This document shows positions 12,547 through 22,236 of a stretch of 64,000 nucleotides of DNA, in pieces. A model generated the notes under the pieces. That model saw nothing but the letters and a program-made list of their open reading frames with translations, was not told the origin of the DNA and did no database searches. The translations under genes were made by a program, and so were the position numbers. Where the stretch lies: contig NZ_CACTIB010000021.1 of NCBI RefSeq assembly GCF_902712995.1, forward strand, positions 1 to 64,000. Reading direction: 5' to 3'. The DNA is from Candidatus Mycoplasma haematohominis. Its GTDB lineage: Bacteria > Bacillota_I > Bacilli_A > Mycoplasmatales > Mycoplasmoidaceae. Numbering within the stretch: the first letter of the stretch is position 1; each line of letters begins with the position of its first letter.

Positions 12547-14103
12547 ATGTCACAAACAGACTTCTCAAAAGACCTGTTTTTAGAACTTGATGATTCAGAA
12601 ATTATTACTTTAAAAGACAAGATTAAAGAAAGATATTTAGAGATAGTAAATGGCAATTTACGTTTTCCTTTAAATAAAGAGAGTACTAGAAGATTTATTG
12701 TTGGTTGGCAGAAATTATCTACTGTTAACAAAATTAAGATAGTTTCTGCTACATTTATTGGTTTTTCTGTAGCTATTTCTACAGGAACTATATATGGCAT
12801 TGATGCTTATAACAGAGTTTGAACTTCTAATTTATTGATTAATGAGATAGTTCCTAATTATGAAGAGTTAGATAAATTCATAGATAGAGATGCTTTATAT
12901 AAAGCATGGAATGCGGGTCAAACAGAGTTTCAGAAATATTTAAGTGATTCAAGTTCAAAATATTTGAATTCTCTTCAGGAGAAGGTAGATAACACTATTA
13001 TTTCTAAGGAAACTAAGATATCTAAATTAGTACAAGATGTTGTTGATAAGTACAACCAGCTACAAGTAGATATTCAAAAAGCTGTTCCTAATTTTCCGCA
13101 GAAACCAATCGGAAACACTAATGTTTCTATTACTAAGGTTCTTGAATCTGCTGAGAATTATTTGAAGAAAGGTTTTGATGAGGCGTCTAAAAAGATTGCG
13201 ACTAATTTAGGTAATCAGAAATCAGATGCTTTTAGTAAGACCTTACTTCAAGGAAAACAGGTAAAGACTGAGATTACAAATAGTTTTGCTAATCTTTTTC
13301 AGAATCAAAATTACAAAATAAATAATGGAGTTTTTGAGAGCAATAAATATGTTCCTGAAATGGAAAAGAAAATAAGTGAAATAAAAACAGCAATCGAAAA
13401 AGATGTATCAGAAATTGAAAAAATTTTTAAAGAGTTAAATGGTAAAGTAGATATTAAAAACGCAACTTTAAATGATCTATCTTCTAAAGCAACTTTTATT
13501 AGTGTTAACAGTCAACAATTAAAAAAACAAATAGAGGAGAAATTAAAGAAATTGAATGAAAAGATAGAAGGAATTCCAAAAGCTTTGTTTGGAACTTTAT
13601 TAGGGAACAATTCACATAAGATCAAACAAGAAATAGAGAAAATTCCTGAGGCAGCAAAAGTTATTAAAACGATACTTAAAAATTTGATAGATTCAAAAAC
13701 AATCAATAGAGATGATTTTGAAAAATTAAAGAAAGATAATTTGGGTGTTTATTATTACGTAGAAACTTTTAAGCAGCATGACAAATTAGAGAGTATTTGC
13801 GACAATATTTTTAAATCTATATTTATTAGATTAGGTACATTCGGAATGGGCTGTCAAATAACAAGAAACTTAGGAAAAGTTCAAGATTACGATACTCAAT
13901 TAATATGGTCTATCATAGGTCTTCTTTGTATGTTTGAGACAACAAAATCTAACAATTCAAATGATTTGGCATTGTATAGTGAAAATTATCATAGAGCATT
14001 TATGACTTATGTTCCAGGGCAAATGACAAATTGATTTACCGAGAATGAAATAGAGAAAATAATAAGTGAATCAAGAGCGCTAGTTAAAAATTTGTTGTCT
14101 TAA
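12547..14103 (+). CDS. Membrane-anchored coiled-coil protein next to hsdM (copy 2)
   Basis: It encodes 518 aa. Compared with its paralogue at 8891-10402 it has a longer cytoplasmic N-terminus, with the membrane helix at about 64-88 (KIVSATFIGFSVAISTGTIYG). A long Lys/Glu-rich coiled-coil region and the conserved C-terminal block (FGMGCQITRNLGKV, QLIWSIIGLLCMF) follow. Three Trp are read from TGA, one of them (NRVWTS) between the anchor and the coil. It is co-directional with and directly downstream of hsdM copy 2, where an hsdS would be expected. No DNA-recognition domain is visible. Function unknown. Confidence 0.85.
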
Positions 14104-14135
14104 TTTTTAAATTTAAAAAAAGTTTTTGGTTAGTT

Positions 14136-14621
14136 TTATCCAGTTGATTGTGTTGCTTTAGTTTTGAAACAAGCTTTTTTGAATGCTTGTCATGTTTGGT
14201 CTGTATCTTGAGGTTTAGCTCCTAATTCTTTAGAAGCTATGTGTTCGCATCATTTGTTTACATAATTGGATATATCATTTTCTTTTCCTGAGGCTTCAAT
14301 ATCACTATCTTTTGGTTTTTCTATTACGGGCTTTATTTCATTTTCATTCATGTCATTTCAAACTGCTTTTAGGTTTGCCTTGTAAGCGTCTTTTTCGCTT
14401 CCTTCCAAAACTGACTTTATATCTGTTTGACTGTTTCCCATATATTCTTTTTGGTTCTTAATGTCTGCTTCTTCTTTTGCGAGAGTCAAATAAGTATTTT
14501 TTACTGTCTCTTCTTTTGTTGTTGTAGGTGTAAACGCTCCAGCTGCATAAGCAGCTAAAGCGCCACCACCACCTACTACTGATGTTCCAGCTACAGCAGC
14601 TCCTATTGCTTGAGTTGACAT
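14136..14621 (-). CDS. MSTQAI-type paralogous membrane-anchored protein
   Basis: It encodes 161 aa. It belongs to a three-member subfamily here (also 14636-15187 and 34736-35215) starting MSTQAI, with an Ala/Gly-rich anchor ending LAAYAAGAF, a charged body and a two-cysteine C-terminal half: WCEHIASK and, about 25 residues on, KKACFKT. It is the downstream member of a minus-strand tandem pair, 14 bp after its neighbour. It is likely surface-exposed and anchored by the N-terminal helix; no function is known to me. Confidence 0.8.
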
Positions 14622-14635
14622 TTAATATATCTTTT

Positions 14636-15187
14636 TTATTGTGTTCCGGCTCCTTGAGAAGTATTTACTGTATTTTGATTTTGAGCAACCGGAGCAACGG
14701 TTATATTTTTCTTCTCTAAACAAACAGTTTCAAAAGGTTTTCAATCAGGATCAGATTCAATAGTTGCTTTAGTTCATTTTTCATCTTTTTCTGCATATTT
14801 TTTTATTTTTGTAGCTTCGCATCAAGTTTTTGCTTTTTCGAATACCTTATTTAAACTGTCATCATTAGCAGTTGCATTATCTAAATCTGTTGTTTGTACG
14901 TCTGTTGCGCCTTCTCTTATTACTATTTTTTCTAACTCTTTTTTGTAATTTTCTTTGTTGGCGTTTGTTGCTTCTAAATTAGTCTTTATCTTGTTTTTTA
15001 GTTCATTTCCTCCTCCTATATAAGTATGAGTTTCATTTAATTTAGCATTCAGATAAGCTTGAAAATCTTCGTATTTTTCAGATTCATTCTTTTGATTAAA
15101 AGCTCCAGCAGCATAAGCAGCAAGAGTTCCCCCACCTCCTAATATTGCTGCACTTGCAGCTGCTCCAGCTATTGCTTGAGTTGACAT
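14636..15187 (-). CDS. MSTQAI-type paralogous membrane-anchored protein
   Basis: It encodes 183 aa. The anchor (MSTQAIAGAAASAAILGG ... LAAYAAGAF) is nearly the same as in the two other members, while the body is diverged and longer. Cys occurs in KTWCEATK and FETVCLEKK, the family spacing, and the tail is Gln/Thr-rich (APVAQNQNTVN). It is probably co-transcribed with the gene immediately downstream. The conserved anchor and variable ectodomain suggest an antigen-type family; this is inference. Confidence 0.8.
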
Positions 15188-15410
15188 ATTTTTGAAATTT
15201 AAAGCGGCATTATAAAAATTAAGATTTAATTTATCAGTTTTAAAAATCTCTTTTTTAATTTATTTATTTTCTACTGTTAGTATTTTTTGGCATAAGAAAG
15301 TTGAATATTATAAAAACGTTGAAAGAAAAAACATTTTTAGCAGTTGTATTTTGTCTTTTTTAAAGTTGCTTCTATAGTCTTAAATGTTTTTTCGAGACTA
15401 AAAGTTGTAA

Positions 15411-15539
15411 CTATTCGTCTGATTCTTCTTTCTCTATAGTTGCGGGTTGTGAGTAGGAATATTTAACCCCACACGCAATTGTCATGCAACCGCTAATTAT
15501 TACTAGAGAGTAAACACCTATTTTTAAAGGGTTTGACAT
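15411..15539 (-). CDS. Possible 42-aa membrane miniprotein
   Basis: It starts MSNPLKIGVYSLVIISGC, a hydrophobic segment of about 20 residues. A second Cys follows in TIACGVKYSYSQ, and the tail is acidic (EKEESDE). It could be a lipoprotein or a remnant of a paralogue that kept only its anchor. The MSxPLK start resembles the anchored families. It is short, so it may be spurious. Confidence 0.4.
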   Translation of the reverse strand: MSNPLKIGVYSLVIISGCMTIACGVKYSYSQPATIEKEESDE

Positions 15540-15751
15540 TTTTTTATATTGCCGCAAGAATAATTCTCAAGAGTATAATTTTTTGTCTTTTCGGCTCTTG
15601 TTTTCAAGACTTTATGAGGTTTATTTTTGCGGAAATAGGAAATAATTAACTCTACCAAGTGAACCTCTTATGAGGATTTTTGTTACTTAATCTTTTATTT
15701 CTTGTTTCGGATAAATTTGTTGGTTTGTAAGCGTCTATTAACTAAATATAT

Positions 15752-16591
15752 ATGGCTCACCTAGGATATATTGCTGCATCAATAGGAGTTGTAGTTGTTG
15801 CAACAGCGGCCGGTTGAGGGGTGAGTAATTTATTAATTTCAAGCATGCCAGCTTATGTTGTTCTTTCTGAGGGAGTGCCAAATGGAACTACTTATACAGA
15901 TGACAATATAGGAAAAATTTACGGAGATTATTTAATAGCTCCTTATGGTTCTAATGAGTCTAAAAACTCAGCAGGTGATAGTAATTCAAATAACAATAAG
16001 GAATGATGAGAATGGTCTTATGCTTTATTTCAGGAAGATTTGAAATCGGAATCATTACAAGAATGAAGTGATGAATTTAGTGAAATAGAAAGCGCTTTTT
16101 CTCCAACTCCTGCTTCGGATGAATCTTCTAAAAAAGCTCTAAATCAAGTTTGTGAAGTTGTCTACAAGAAAAATAAAAACGATTTAAAGCCCTCTAAGGA
16201 TAAACCTAACAACGCAAAACTTATTAACAATTTTTGAAGGTATTGTTCTTTTTTCCATACAAAGCCAAGAACAATAGAGGAAAACCAAGATAAATATGAT
16301 GGCGTTAATAAGTATGGAAATCTTAAAAAATCTAGTTTAATTTCAACAGACTTAGAAAAATGAGAGTGAAATGCTTCTTTTTGAGAAGCAAGAAATAAAG
16401 AGTTTCTTGGCAATAATGGAGAAAAATCTAATACTAAAGCGACAAAAGGTTCTAAATTTGAGTTAAAAGGAGACGAAGAAGAGAAACATATAAAAGATAT
16501 TTGTTCAAATGCATACAATAGCGAAAAAGATAACAATAATGATTATCCTGAAGCAGATGTGACTAGATTTTGTACTTTAGAGGGTAAATAG
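15752..16591 (+). CDS. Two-module anchored paralogue, GNYLIAPYG subtype
   Basis: It encodes 279 aa; many Trp are TGA. The anchor (about 4-29, MAHLGYIAASIGVVVVATAA) is followed by PAYVVLSEG, GKIYGDYLIAPYGS and the WWEWSY motif. Module 1 has Cys at about 134 (LNQVCEVVYKK) and 165 (WRYCSFF); module 2 has KSSLIS, FWEARNKEFLG and Cys at about 251 and 274 (DICSNAY, RFCTL). The same plan occurs at 31450, 35385, 37071 and 44511. The next paralogue starts 3 bp after the stop. Surface location is inferred from the single N-terminal helix. Confidence 0.85.
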
Positions 16592-16594
16592 TTT

Positions 16595-17032
16595 ATGTCT
16601 GTTGCTAAGGGAGCTGCTGCAATAGGAGCAGGAGCTGTTGTGATAGTTAGTGGGGGGTATGGTGTTAGTACTTTGTTTAAAGTTCCTTATGCATATTCTT
16701 TAGATGATTATTTGAAAAAACCCGATTATAAATCTAAAGAGTCAACATATACAACAGGAAAGTTCGGAAATAAAAATAAAACTAAGTTGATTGCTTCTTT
16801 TGATCCAGACAATAAAGATAGGTGGAATTACATATATGAGAAAATTCTTAAACCATTACAAATGGCGAATAATGCAAGCAGTAAATTGGATTCTGCTTTT
16901 CAGAAGAACCAAGTTACTGTTGGTTATTCAGAAGAAAGCGGCTCTAACGCATCTACGGCACTTAATAAGATATGCGATGATGCTTATAAAGTTGATGATC
17001 CCACAGGTACTAAGAAATCTAATATTTGATAA
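16595..17032 (+). CDS. One-module paralogue truncated by an in-frame TAA
   Basis: It encodes 145 aa as read. The anchor (MSVAKGAAAIGAGAVVIVSG, GGYGVSTLF) and the first Cys motif (LNKICDDAYK) are typical. The gene then runs ...NIW and hits TAA at 17030, exactly where relatives have W[KR][YF]CS. The same frame continues FCSLDGQEPSSN to TAG at 17069-17071. A single AAA-to-TAA change explains this, removing the second Cys. It is either a recent pseudogene or a readthrough site. It is preceded by a paralogue 3 bp upstream. Confidence 0.75.
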
Positions 17033-17120
17033 TTTTGTTCTTTAGATGGTCAAGAACCTTCTTCAAATTAGAAGTTTGTTTATTTGCTAGTTTGTTAAAA
17101 ATGTTTAGTACAAAGAATTA

Positions 17121-17603
17121 ATGGATCCACTTAAAGCTGGAATTTGTGCGGGATCTGCTGCGTTAGCGATAGGCGGCGGAATAGGAATCTCTCTTATGAA
17201 TAGAGAACCTTTTGCTTACACTTTGAATTCTTCTGAGGCCGTTACAGTAGCAGCTACTTACACAAATGGAAATTTAGGCGCCATACAAGCAAATAAGACT
17301 AAGTTGGTTGCCGACATAGAAAAAAATAAGAATTGATTTGAGTGGATCTATAAGAATGAGTTAGAGCCCAAAAAAACGAAAGATAGCAAGGCAAGCAATG
17401 AGCTTTCAAGTGAATTTCAAGCAGTTACTAAGGGATACGGAAAAGAAACAAATGATACATCTATTGCTTTGAATAAAGTTTGTGATTCTGCGTATAAAAA
17501 GTCGAAGACTGATTTTGAAACAGAAGCCAATAAGATCAAATATAAATCAGATGTAGAAAAATTTTGTGTTTATGGGAGTGATAAGTCGTTGAATTTAGAA
17601 TAG
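17121..17603 (+). CDS. One-module anchored paralogue, KLVAD subtype
   Basis: It encodes 160 aa. The anchor is at about 5-27 (MDPLKAGICAGSAALAIGGG). Then come GNLGAIQANKTKLVADIEKN, WFEWIYKNELEPKK, FQAVTKGYG, the first Cys in LNKVCDSAYKK and the second in VEKFCVYG. It is close to the members at 42716 and 43210, and to both halves of the broken gene at 38765. Confidence 0.8.
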
Positions 17604-17825
17604 TTTCTTTAAAAGGATCTGAATAAAAATTTAGTTTAAATCGAATATATTTGTCTACATACTTGTTTTTCTTGGCGATATAAGCAATAAAATTAGGATT
17701 ATAGGACTCATATTATTTTTCTTTATAAGAAGATTGAATAAATAAATCTAAACAGAGCTATAAGGGCAAAATTTGAAGTTAGTTATTAGTTTTCAGTGCT
17801 AAATCAAGTTAAGTCTAGGATAGAA

Positions 17826-18260
17826 ATGGCGGCTGTAATTAAGGCTATTTTTACCATTGTAGCTTCTGCTTTTCTAGTTTATGGCGTTGCTAAAGCTATT
17901 GATTTGACAACAGCCAAAGAAGTAAAAGAACCGAGAATAACTCTGAATATTAATGATGAAAATAGGGATAAGTTTGGAGGAAAACATGCTAATTTTTTAT
18001 TGTCTGTTAATCCAGGAGACAATACTAAGTTATGAACGGAGAGAGCATTTAATTTATATAACAACAATTTAACTTCTGGTAGTTTTTTTGAAAACGCAAA
18101 ATCTCAACAGAATTTAAGTCTTGTTACTGATGAATTGAAGAAAGCATGTGAATCAAAATATAAGACAGATAAAGATATGGGGAACGATTCTTTATGGGCA
18201 GAGGTATGAGCTTATTGTTCTATTGATGGTAGAAATTATGAATGAGAAAAACAAAACTAG
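17826..18260 (+). CDS. One-module paralogue of the second-module (TLxG) type
   Basis: It encodes 144 aa from ATG 17826, chosen because the hydrophobic helix MAAVIKAIFTIVASAFLVYG starts there; a TTG 30 bp upstream is less likely. It continues PRITLNIND, KFGGKHANFLLSVNPGD, LWTERAFNLYN, LKKACESKYK and WAYCSIDG. This corresponds to the second half of the two-module genes at 36194 and 45352 and to the stand-alone gene at 47615. About 220 bp without genes precede it, so it probably has its own promoter. Confidence 0.75.
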
Positions 18261-18422
18261 TGCTTTTTTAACTTTTATAAATGATCCAATATATGCAAAA
18301 GAATATTTTTGATAAATGTCTAATTCAAAAGGGGGTTTATAGAAACTAAACAATTAATATTTTGAGTTGTTTTTTCCTTTTCTGTTAAGGGTTAAAATAT
18401 AGTGTGTTTTTAGCGAAAAAAA

Positions 18423-18498
18423 TGGCACACCTGATAGGATTCGAACCTATAACCTTTTGATCCGAAGTCAAATGCTCTCTCCATTGAGCTACAGGTGT
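18423..18498 (-). tRNA. tRNA-Arg (anticodon UCG)
   Basis: 76 nt including an encoded CCA. The acceptor stem ACACCTG/CAGGTGT, D arm GCTC...GAGC, anticodon stem TTTGA/TCAAA with loop CTTCGGA (anticodon TCG) and T arm ATAGG-TTCGAAT-CCTAT all pair. It reads CGN Arg codons. Confidence 0.95.
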
Positions 18499-18557
18499 TA
18501 AGGTATTAAATTAACAGTGTTAACTAAAAAACTATTAACCTAATAATAGGATATTTA

Positions 18558-19307
18558 ATGTTAGTCGATTGAATGATAGATAAGGAGGAGGCGAATGGGA
18601 AAAGGTTTGTAAAACCTGACCATAATGCCTGGCTAGTTCCTGACTTTATTGCTGCATGTAAGAATTTTGAGAATGAATTTGGACTTAGTCTGTGAGAAGC
18701 ATTGCTTGAATATGTAAGTTATCACAATCCATATTGTGCTTACCTAGGAAGATCTTATGAAGGAGAGGTTGAATTGTATCCTTTGCTTGAGTACAACCAT
18801 GAATTAAGAAGAGCAACTCTTAAGAAAATATTCTTCATTTCAAAACAAGTTAAGACTATATTTACTCATGATTATCTGGAAGAAGGAAGCAAGAATCCAA
18901 ATGCAACACCATTCTTTAATTTACTTAATAAGAACATTGCAGAAAAGTATGAAGAGTATCCAGAATTGGAATTTATGGTTGTTCACAATAATATTGAGCC
19001 TTCATATGCAAAAGAGATACTTATGAGAATTTCTTTCTACAGAAGATCAGTTAAAAGGTTGTTTGTTTTAGAAAATGAGGCAGTTGGGATAGATTACAAC
19101 AGTTCAAATATAGTTGCCATCGATTTTGATTTGAGTTTCCTTAAGGAATGCAGATTTTTATATGCTAAAAGGTATTCAAATTTTGAGGAGTTGCTGCCCA
19201 AGAATTTGATTATGACTGTTAGTTGTAAGTTAGATTTTGTTTTACCTGAGATTCCAAAACAACTTAGAAGACAGCAACTATTGGATTTAAGTGATGTAAA
19301 TAACTAA
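18558..19307 (+). CDS. Hypothetical cytoplasmic protein upstream of thioredoxin
   Basis: It encodes 249 aa starting MLVDWMIDKEEANGKRF; ATG 18573 is an alternative start. No membrane segment is visible. It contains FGLSLWEALLEYVSYHNPY, a Lys/Glu-rich middle and a basic C-terminus (PKQLRRQQLLDLSDV). The stop overlaps the trxA start (TAATG), so the two are probably translationally coupled. I do not recognise a family. The Trp at codon 5 and another at about 45 are TGA. Confidence 0.8.
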
Positions 19308-19639
19308 TGGCGTTAGTTTTAATTAATACACTGCAGGAAGCAAAAGATCATATTTTTAATGATCAGAATGTGTTGCTTATGGCTAGTGCTACGTTTTGTC
19401 CTCCTTGCAAATTGTTGACACCAGTTATTGAGAGTATTGCTAATGATTTTAAGGATAGAAATATTGTTTTTTTGAAGGTAAATTTGGATGATGTTAGGGA
19501 TGTAAATGATTTATTGTCTGTGGGATCAGTTCCTACACTTATTTTTTTCAAAGATGGTCAAGAATTGCATAGAAGTATTGGATTTTCTGATAGAGAATCA
19601 ATAGTTTCTCGTTTGAAGCAGTTCTTTCCTGGTGAGTAG
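19307..19639 (+). CDS. trxA: Thioredoxin with CPPC active site
   Basis: It encodes 110 aa, standard thioredoxin length. The redox motif is FCPPCK (C31, C34) rather than the usual WCGPC, and the cis-proline loop SVPTLIFFKDGQ is intact. It reduces protein disulfides in the cytoplasm. It starts on the stop codon of the upstream gene, and the next gene starts inside its last codons, giving a three-gene overlapping operon. The second Pro may shift the redox potential; this is known for other active-site dipeptides but not shown here. Confidence 0.92.
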   Translation: MALVLINTLQEAKDHIFNDQNVLLMASATFCPPCKLLTPVIESIANDFKDRNIVFLKVNLDDVRDVNDLLSVGSVPTLIFFKDGQELHRSIGFSDRESIVSRLKQFFPGE

Positions 19640-20663
19640 TTCATTGAGTAGCGAGCATATAGCTTACAGCTATGTGCTTACTGTTGTTGCCTACTGCTTG
19701 ATTCTTGCAGTTAGGAAGATAAGACTAAAGAAAAAACAAGGTTTAGATTTTTTTATTATTCCTAAGTTAAATATTCATGGTATCTCGGGGATATCCATGA
19801 TGACGGCTATGAATATAGCCTTGATAATTACTATTTCCCTTCTGAGTAATCAGATTATGGGAATATTCTTTAAGGTTTATCCTGGTGCTAGGTTCTTAAT
19901 AGAGAACATTCTTATTAAGTTAGGAGGAATCTTGTATGGACCTTTAATTGGTATTTTTATTGGTTTTACTACTGATTTACTTACTGTTATTTTTACTTCT
20001 TCAGTACTTAACTATGGTTATTTCTTTTCTGCCATGATGAATGGTTTCTTAGGTGGTTTAATTCATCAGATAATAAAGATTCAGAATGATAAGGGGAATT
20101 CCAAGAAAACAGCTTCTTCAATAGGATTAGCCTTAGTTTCTTTATTTTTTGTAGGGATTGTTTTGAGTGTTAATGCTGAAGGGAAGGAATTTAGTGCAAG
20201 AATATTGTCTTTCTCAATTTCTTTACACTGGGGTATATTGTTTGGAATAATATTTGCACTTACAGGAATTGCTATTGCATTGCTAGCAATATCTAGTTTT
20301 GCTAATAAAAATGTGGATAACGAGAAATATAACTACAAGGCATGAATTCATATCATGTCTAAGAAATATTTGTTTTTTCTAATACTTGTATGTAATAGTG
20401 CCATATACATATTGATTGACATTATTGCTCTTCCTATGTTTGACATTTCTCTTTCTACTCTTCCATATGAGCAATTCTTAATCTGTAGGATTATTACTTC
20501 TATTCCTTCTGTTATTTTGTTTTCTTACTTGATTCACTATATATACAGATTGCATTCAAGTATTAGTAGCAGGAATTCAAATGATGCTAAGGGTATGACT
20601 GTTGGTGTACAACCGTTTAAGGAAGAGAAGAAAAAGGATTATTTACCCAAACTGATTCATTAA
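19632..20663 (+). CDS. ECF transporter S component, folate-type (FolT-like)
   Basis: It encodes 343 aa from a GTG overlapping the trxA end by 8 bp; one TGA (Trp, about 239) lies inside. Five or six hydrophobic helices form the S-component core, with the typical LGGILYGPLIGIFIGFTTDL followed by FFSAMMNGFLGGLIHQI. Two more helices follow the TGA. ECF S subunits bind a vitamin and work with the shared EcfA/EcfT module in the membrane. At 343 aa it is longer than a bare S component because of the added C-terminal region. The substrate (folate) is inferred from the motif only. It overlaps convergent ruvB by 21 bp. Confidence 0.8.
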
Positions 20664-21566
20664 CTCTTTTAGAAGTTCCTTCCCTTCTTCTGTTAGATAT
20701 CTTCCTTTATTGTTTTTTGATATTCAGGAGTTTGAGTATAGATAGGGTTCTATTTTGTTGACTATTGTTTTTTCATCTACATTTATTCTGTAGCTTATAG
20801 AAGTTAGAGAACAGCAGTTTTCTTTTAGGGAGTTTAAATATTTAATATCAACTGAATTTAGGCCTTTGTACAGAAAACCGCATTCTTTGATTATTTCTTT
20901 TATAGGAGCTTTTTCGTAGGCTAAAGAGTAGTCCTTTACTCTTTTTAGTATTCTTACTGTGTTTCTCGGTATTCCTCTGGAAGAATCTACTATTTCTCTA
21001 ATATCTTCTTTTTGTAATGTGAGTTCCATTTTTTTGGCTATAGATTTAACTATTAGAGTCAATTCTTTTGGTGTGTATTCATCTAGATAGAAGACATATC
21101 CAAATCTTTCTTCTAGAGCTTTTGTTATGTCTCCTAGATTTGTGGTTGCTGCAACTACTGTGAAATTAGGATGAGGAATTCTTATTGTTCTTTTGTTTAG
21201 GTTTTTTCCTACTATTAGGTCTATTATTTTGTGTTCTAGGACTGGATAGAGTATTTCTGCTATTTTGTTATTTATGGCGTGTATTTCATCTATGAATAAA
21301 ACATCTCCTTTCTTTAGCGAACTTATTACTCCCATTAGGTCTGAAATGTGATTTATATTTGCTCCTTGGATGATTTTTATCTGTGATTTAAGTTCATAGG
21401 ATATTGCGTGAGCTAATGATGTTTTTCCTACTCCTGGAGGGCCATATAAGAGAATGTGGTCTAGGGATTTTTCTGAATTTACTGCTGCTTTAATACCTAT
21501 TTTTAGAGCTTTAATGATTTTCTCTTTTCCTATAAATTGAGATAAGTTTTGTGGATTTATCTTCAT
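20643..21566 (-). CDS. ruvB: Holliday junction branch-migration helicase RuvB
   Basis: It encodes 307 aa. Walker A GPPGVGKTS is at about 42-50, Walker B LFIDEIH at about 90-96, sensor AATTN and the RuvB-type GIPRNTVRILKRV follow, then a C-terminal winged-helix end (KGRYLTEEGKELLKEL). RuvB hexamers drive branch migration with RuvA. One TGA (Trp) lies near the C-terminus, so the last 27 residues appear only under code 4. It lies 2 bp downstream of ruvA. Confidence 0.95.
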
Positions 21567-21568
21567 TT

Positions 21569-22192
21569 TTATTTGTTTAGGGAAAGCAAGGCTAAGGTTT
21601 CCTTTATTGCTTCTTCTAACTTAAGACCTTCTATACCTCTTGTTTTTCCTTCACTTATTAGTTTGAAATTTATTTCGTTTAGAGCTGCTTCTGTTTTGTC
21701 TTCATCTAGTTCCATTTCTTTGAGTACTCAGATAACTTCTGATCTGATATTTCTTTTTTCTGTTGGAGAAATTAATTTTTTTAGAAGTTCTTTATTTGAT
21801 GGTTTGCTTAATGAGCCTATGATAAGGGGTAGGTATTTTTTGGAAATGTTTGCTATTTTTTCATGATTTTGATCTAGTAGAGCATCTATGAGAGAATAGG
21901 TTCCTCCCATTGAATTGATGATTGAAATAGCTCCTTTTGATCCAATTCCTTTTATTGAGACTAAAAATCTAAATAAATTCAGTGTATTTGAGCTCAAAAA
22001 ACCAAATCTATTTATTATTAGAATGTTTGAGTTGTCAAGTTTCTGCTCTTCGTAGGTGTGTATTTTGTATTCTTTTTCTGTTAAGAAGCTGTCTTCTTTT
22101 GCGGTTCATAATTTGATACCGATTCCATTATTAGTTTCGATAATTATGTAATTAGTGTCTACTAATTTGATTTTTCCTTTTATGAATTCCAT
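21569..22192 (-). CDS. ruvA: Holliday junction-binding protein RuvA
   Basis: It encodes 207 aa. The N-terminal OB-like part MEFIKGKIKLVDTNYIII is followed by a helix-hairpin-helix VSIKGIGSKGAISIIN and a C-terminal domain that would contact RuvB. RuvA binds four-way junctions and loads RuvB. It is transcribed with ruvB and divergent from the 995-aa gene, with a 44-bp gap. Confidence 0.88.
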
Positions 22193-22236
22193 TTCTATAT
22201 CCTTATTAGATTTATTTGGGTAAAAAGGAATAAATT

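Noticed and set aside
12246..12800. 184-aa minus-strand frame over the hsdM/coiled-coil junction
   Set aside because: It covers parts of two well-supported plus-strand genes and has no family features.
8891..14103. The 500-aa coiled-coil proteins as HsdS
   Set aside because: They have a membrane anchor and a single long coiled coil rather than two target-recognition domains separated by conserved helices.
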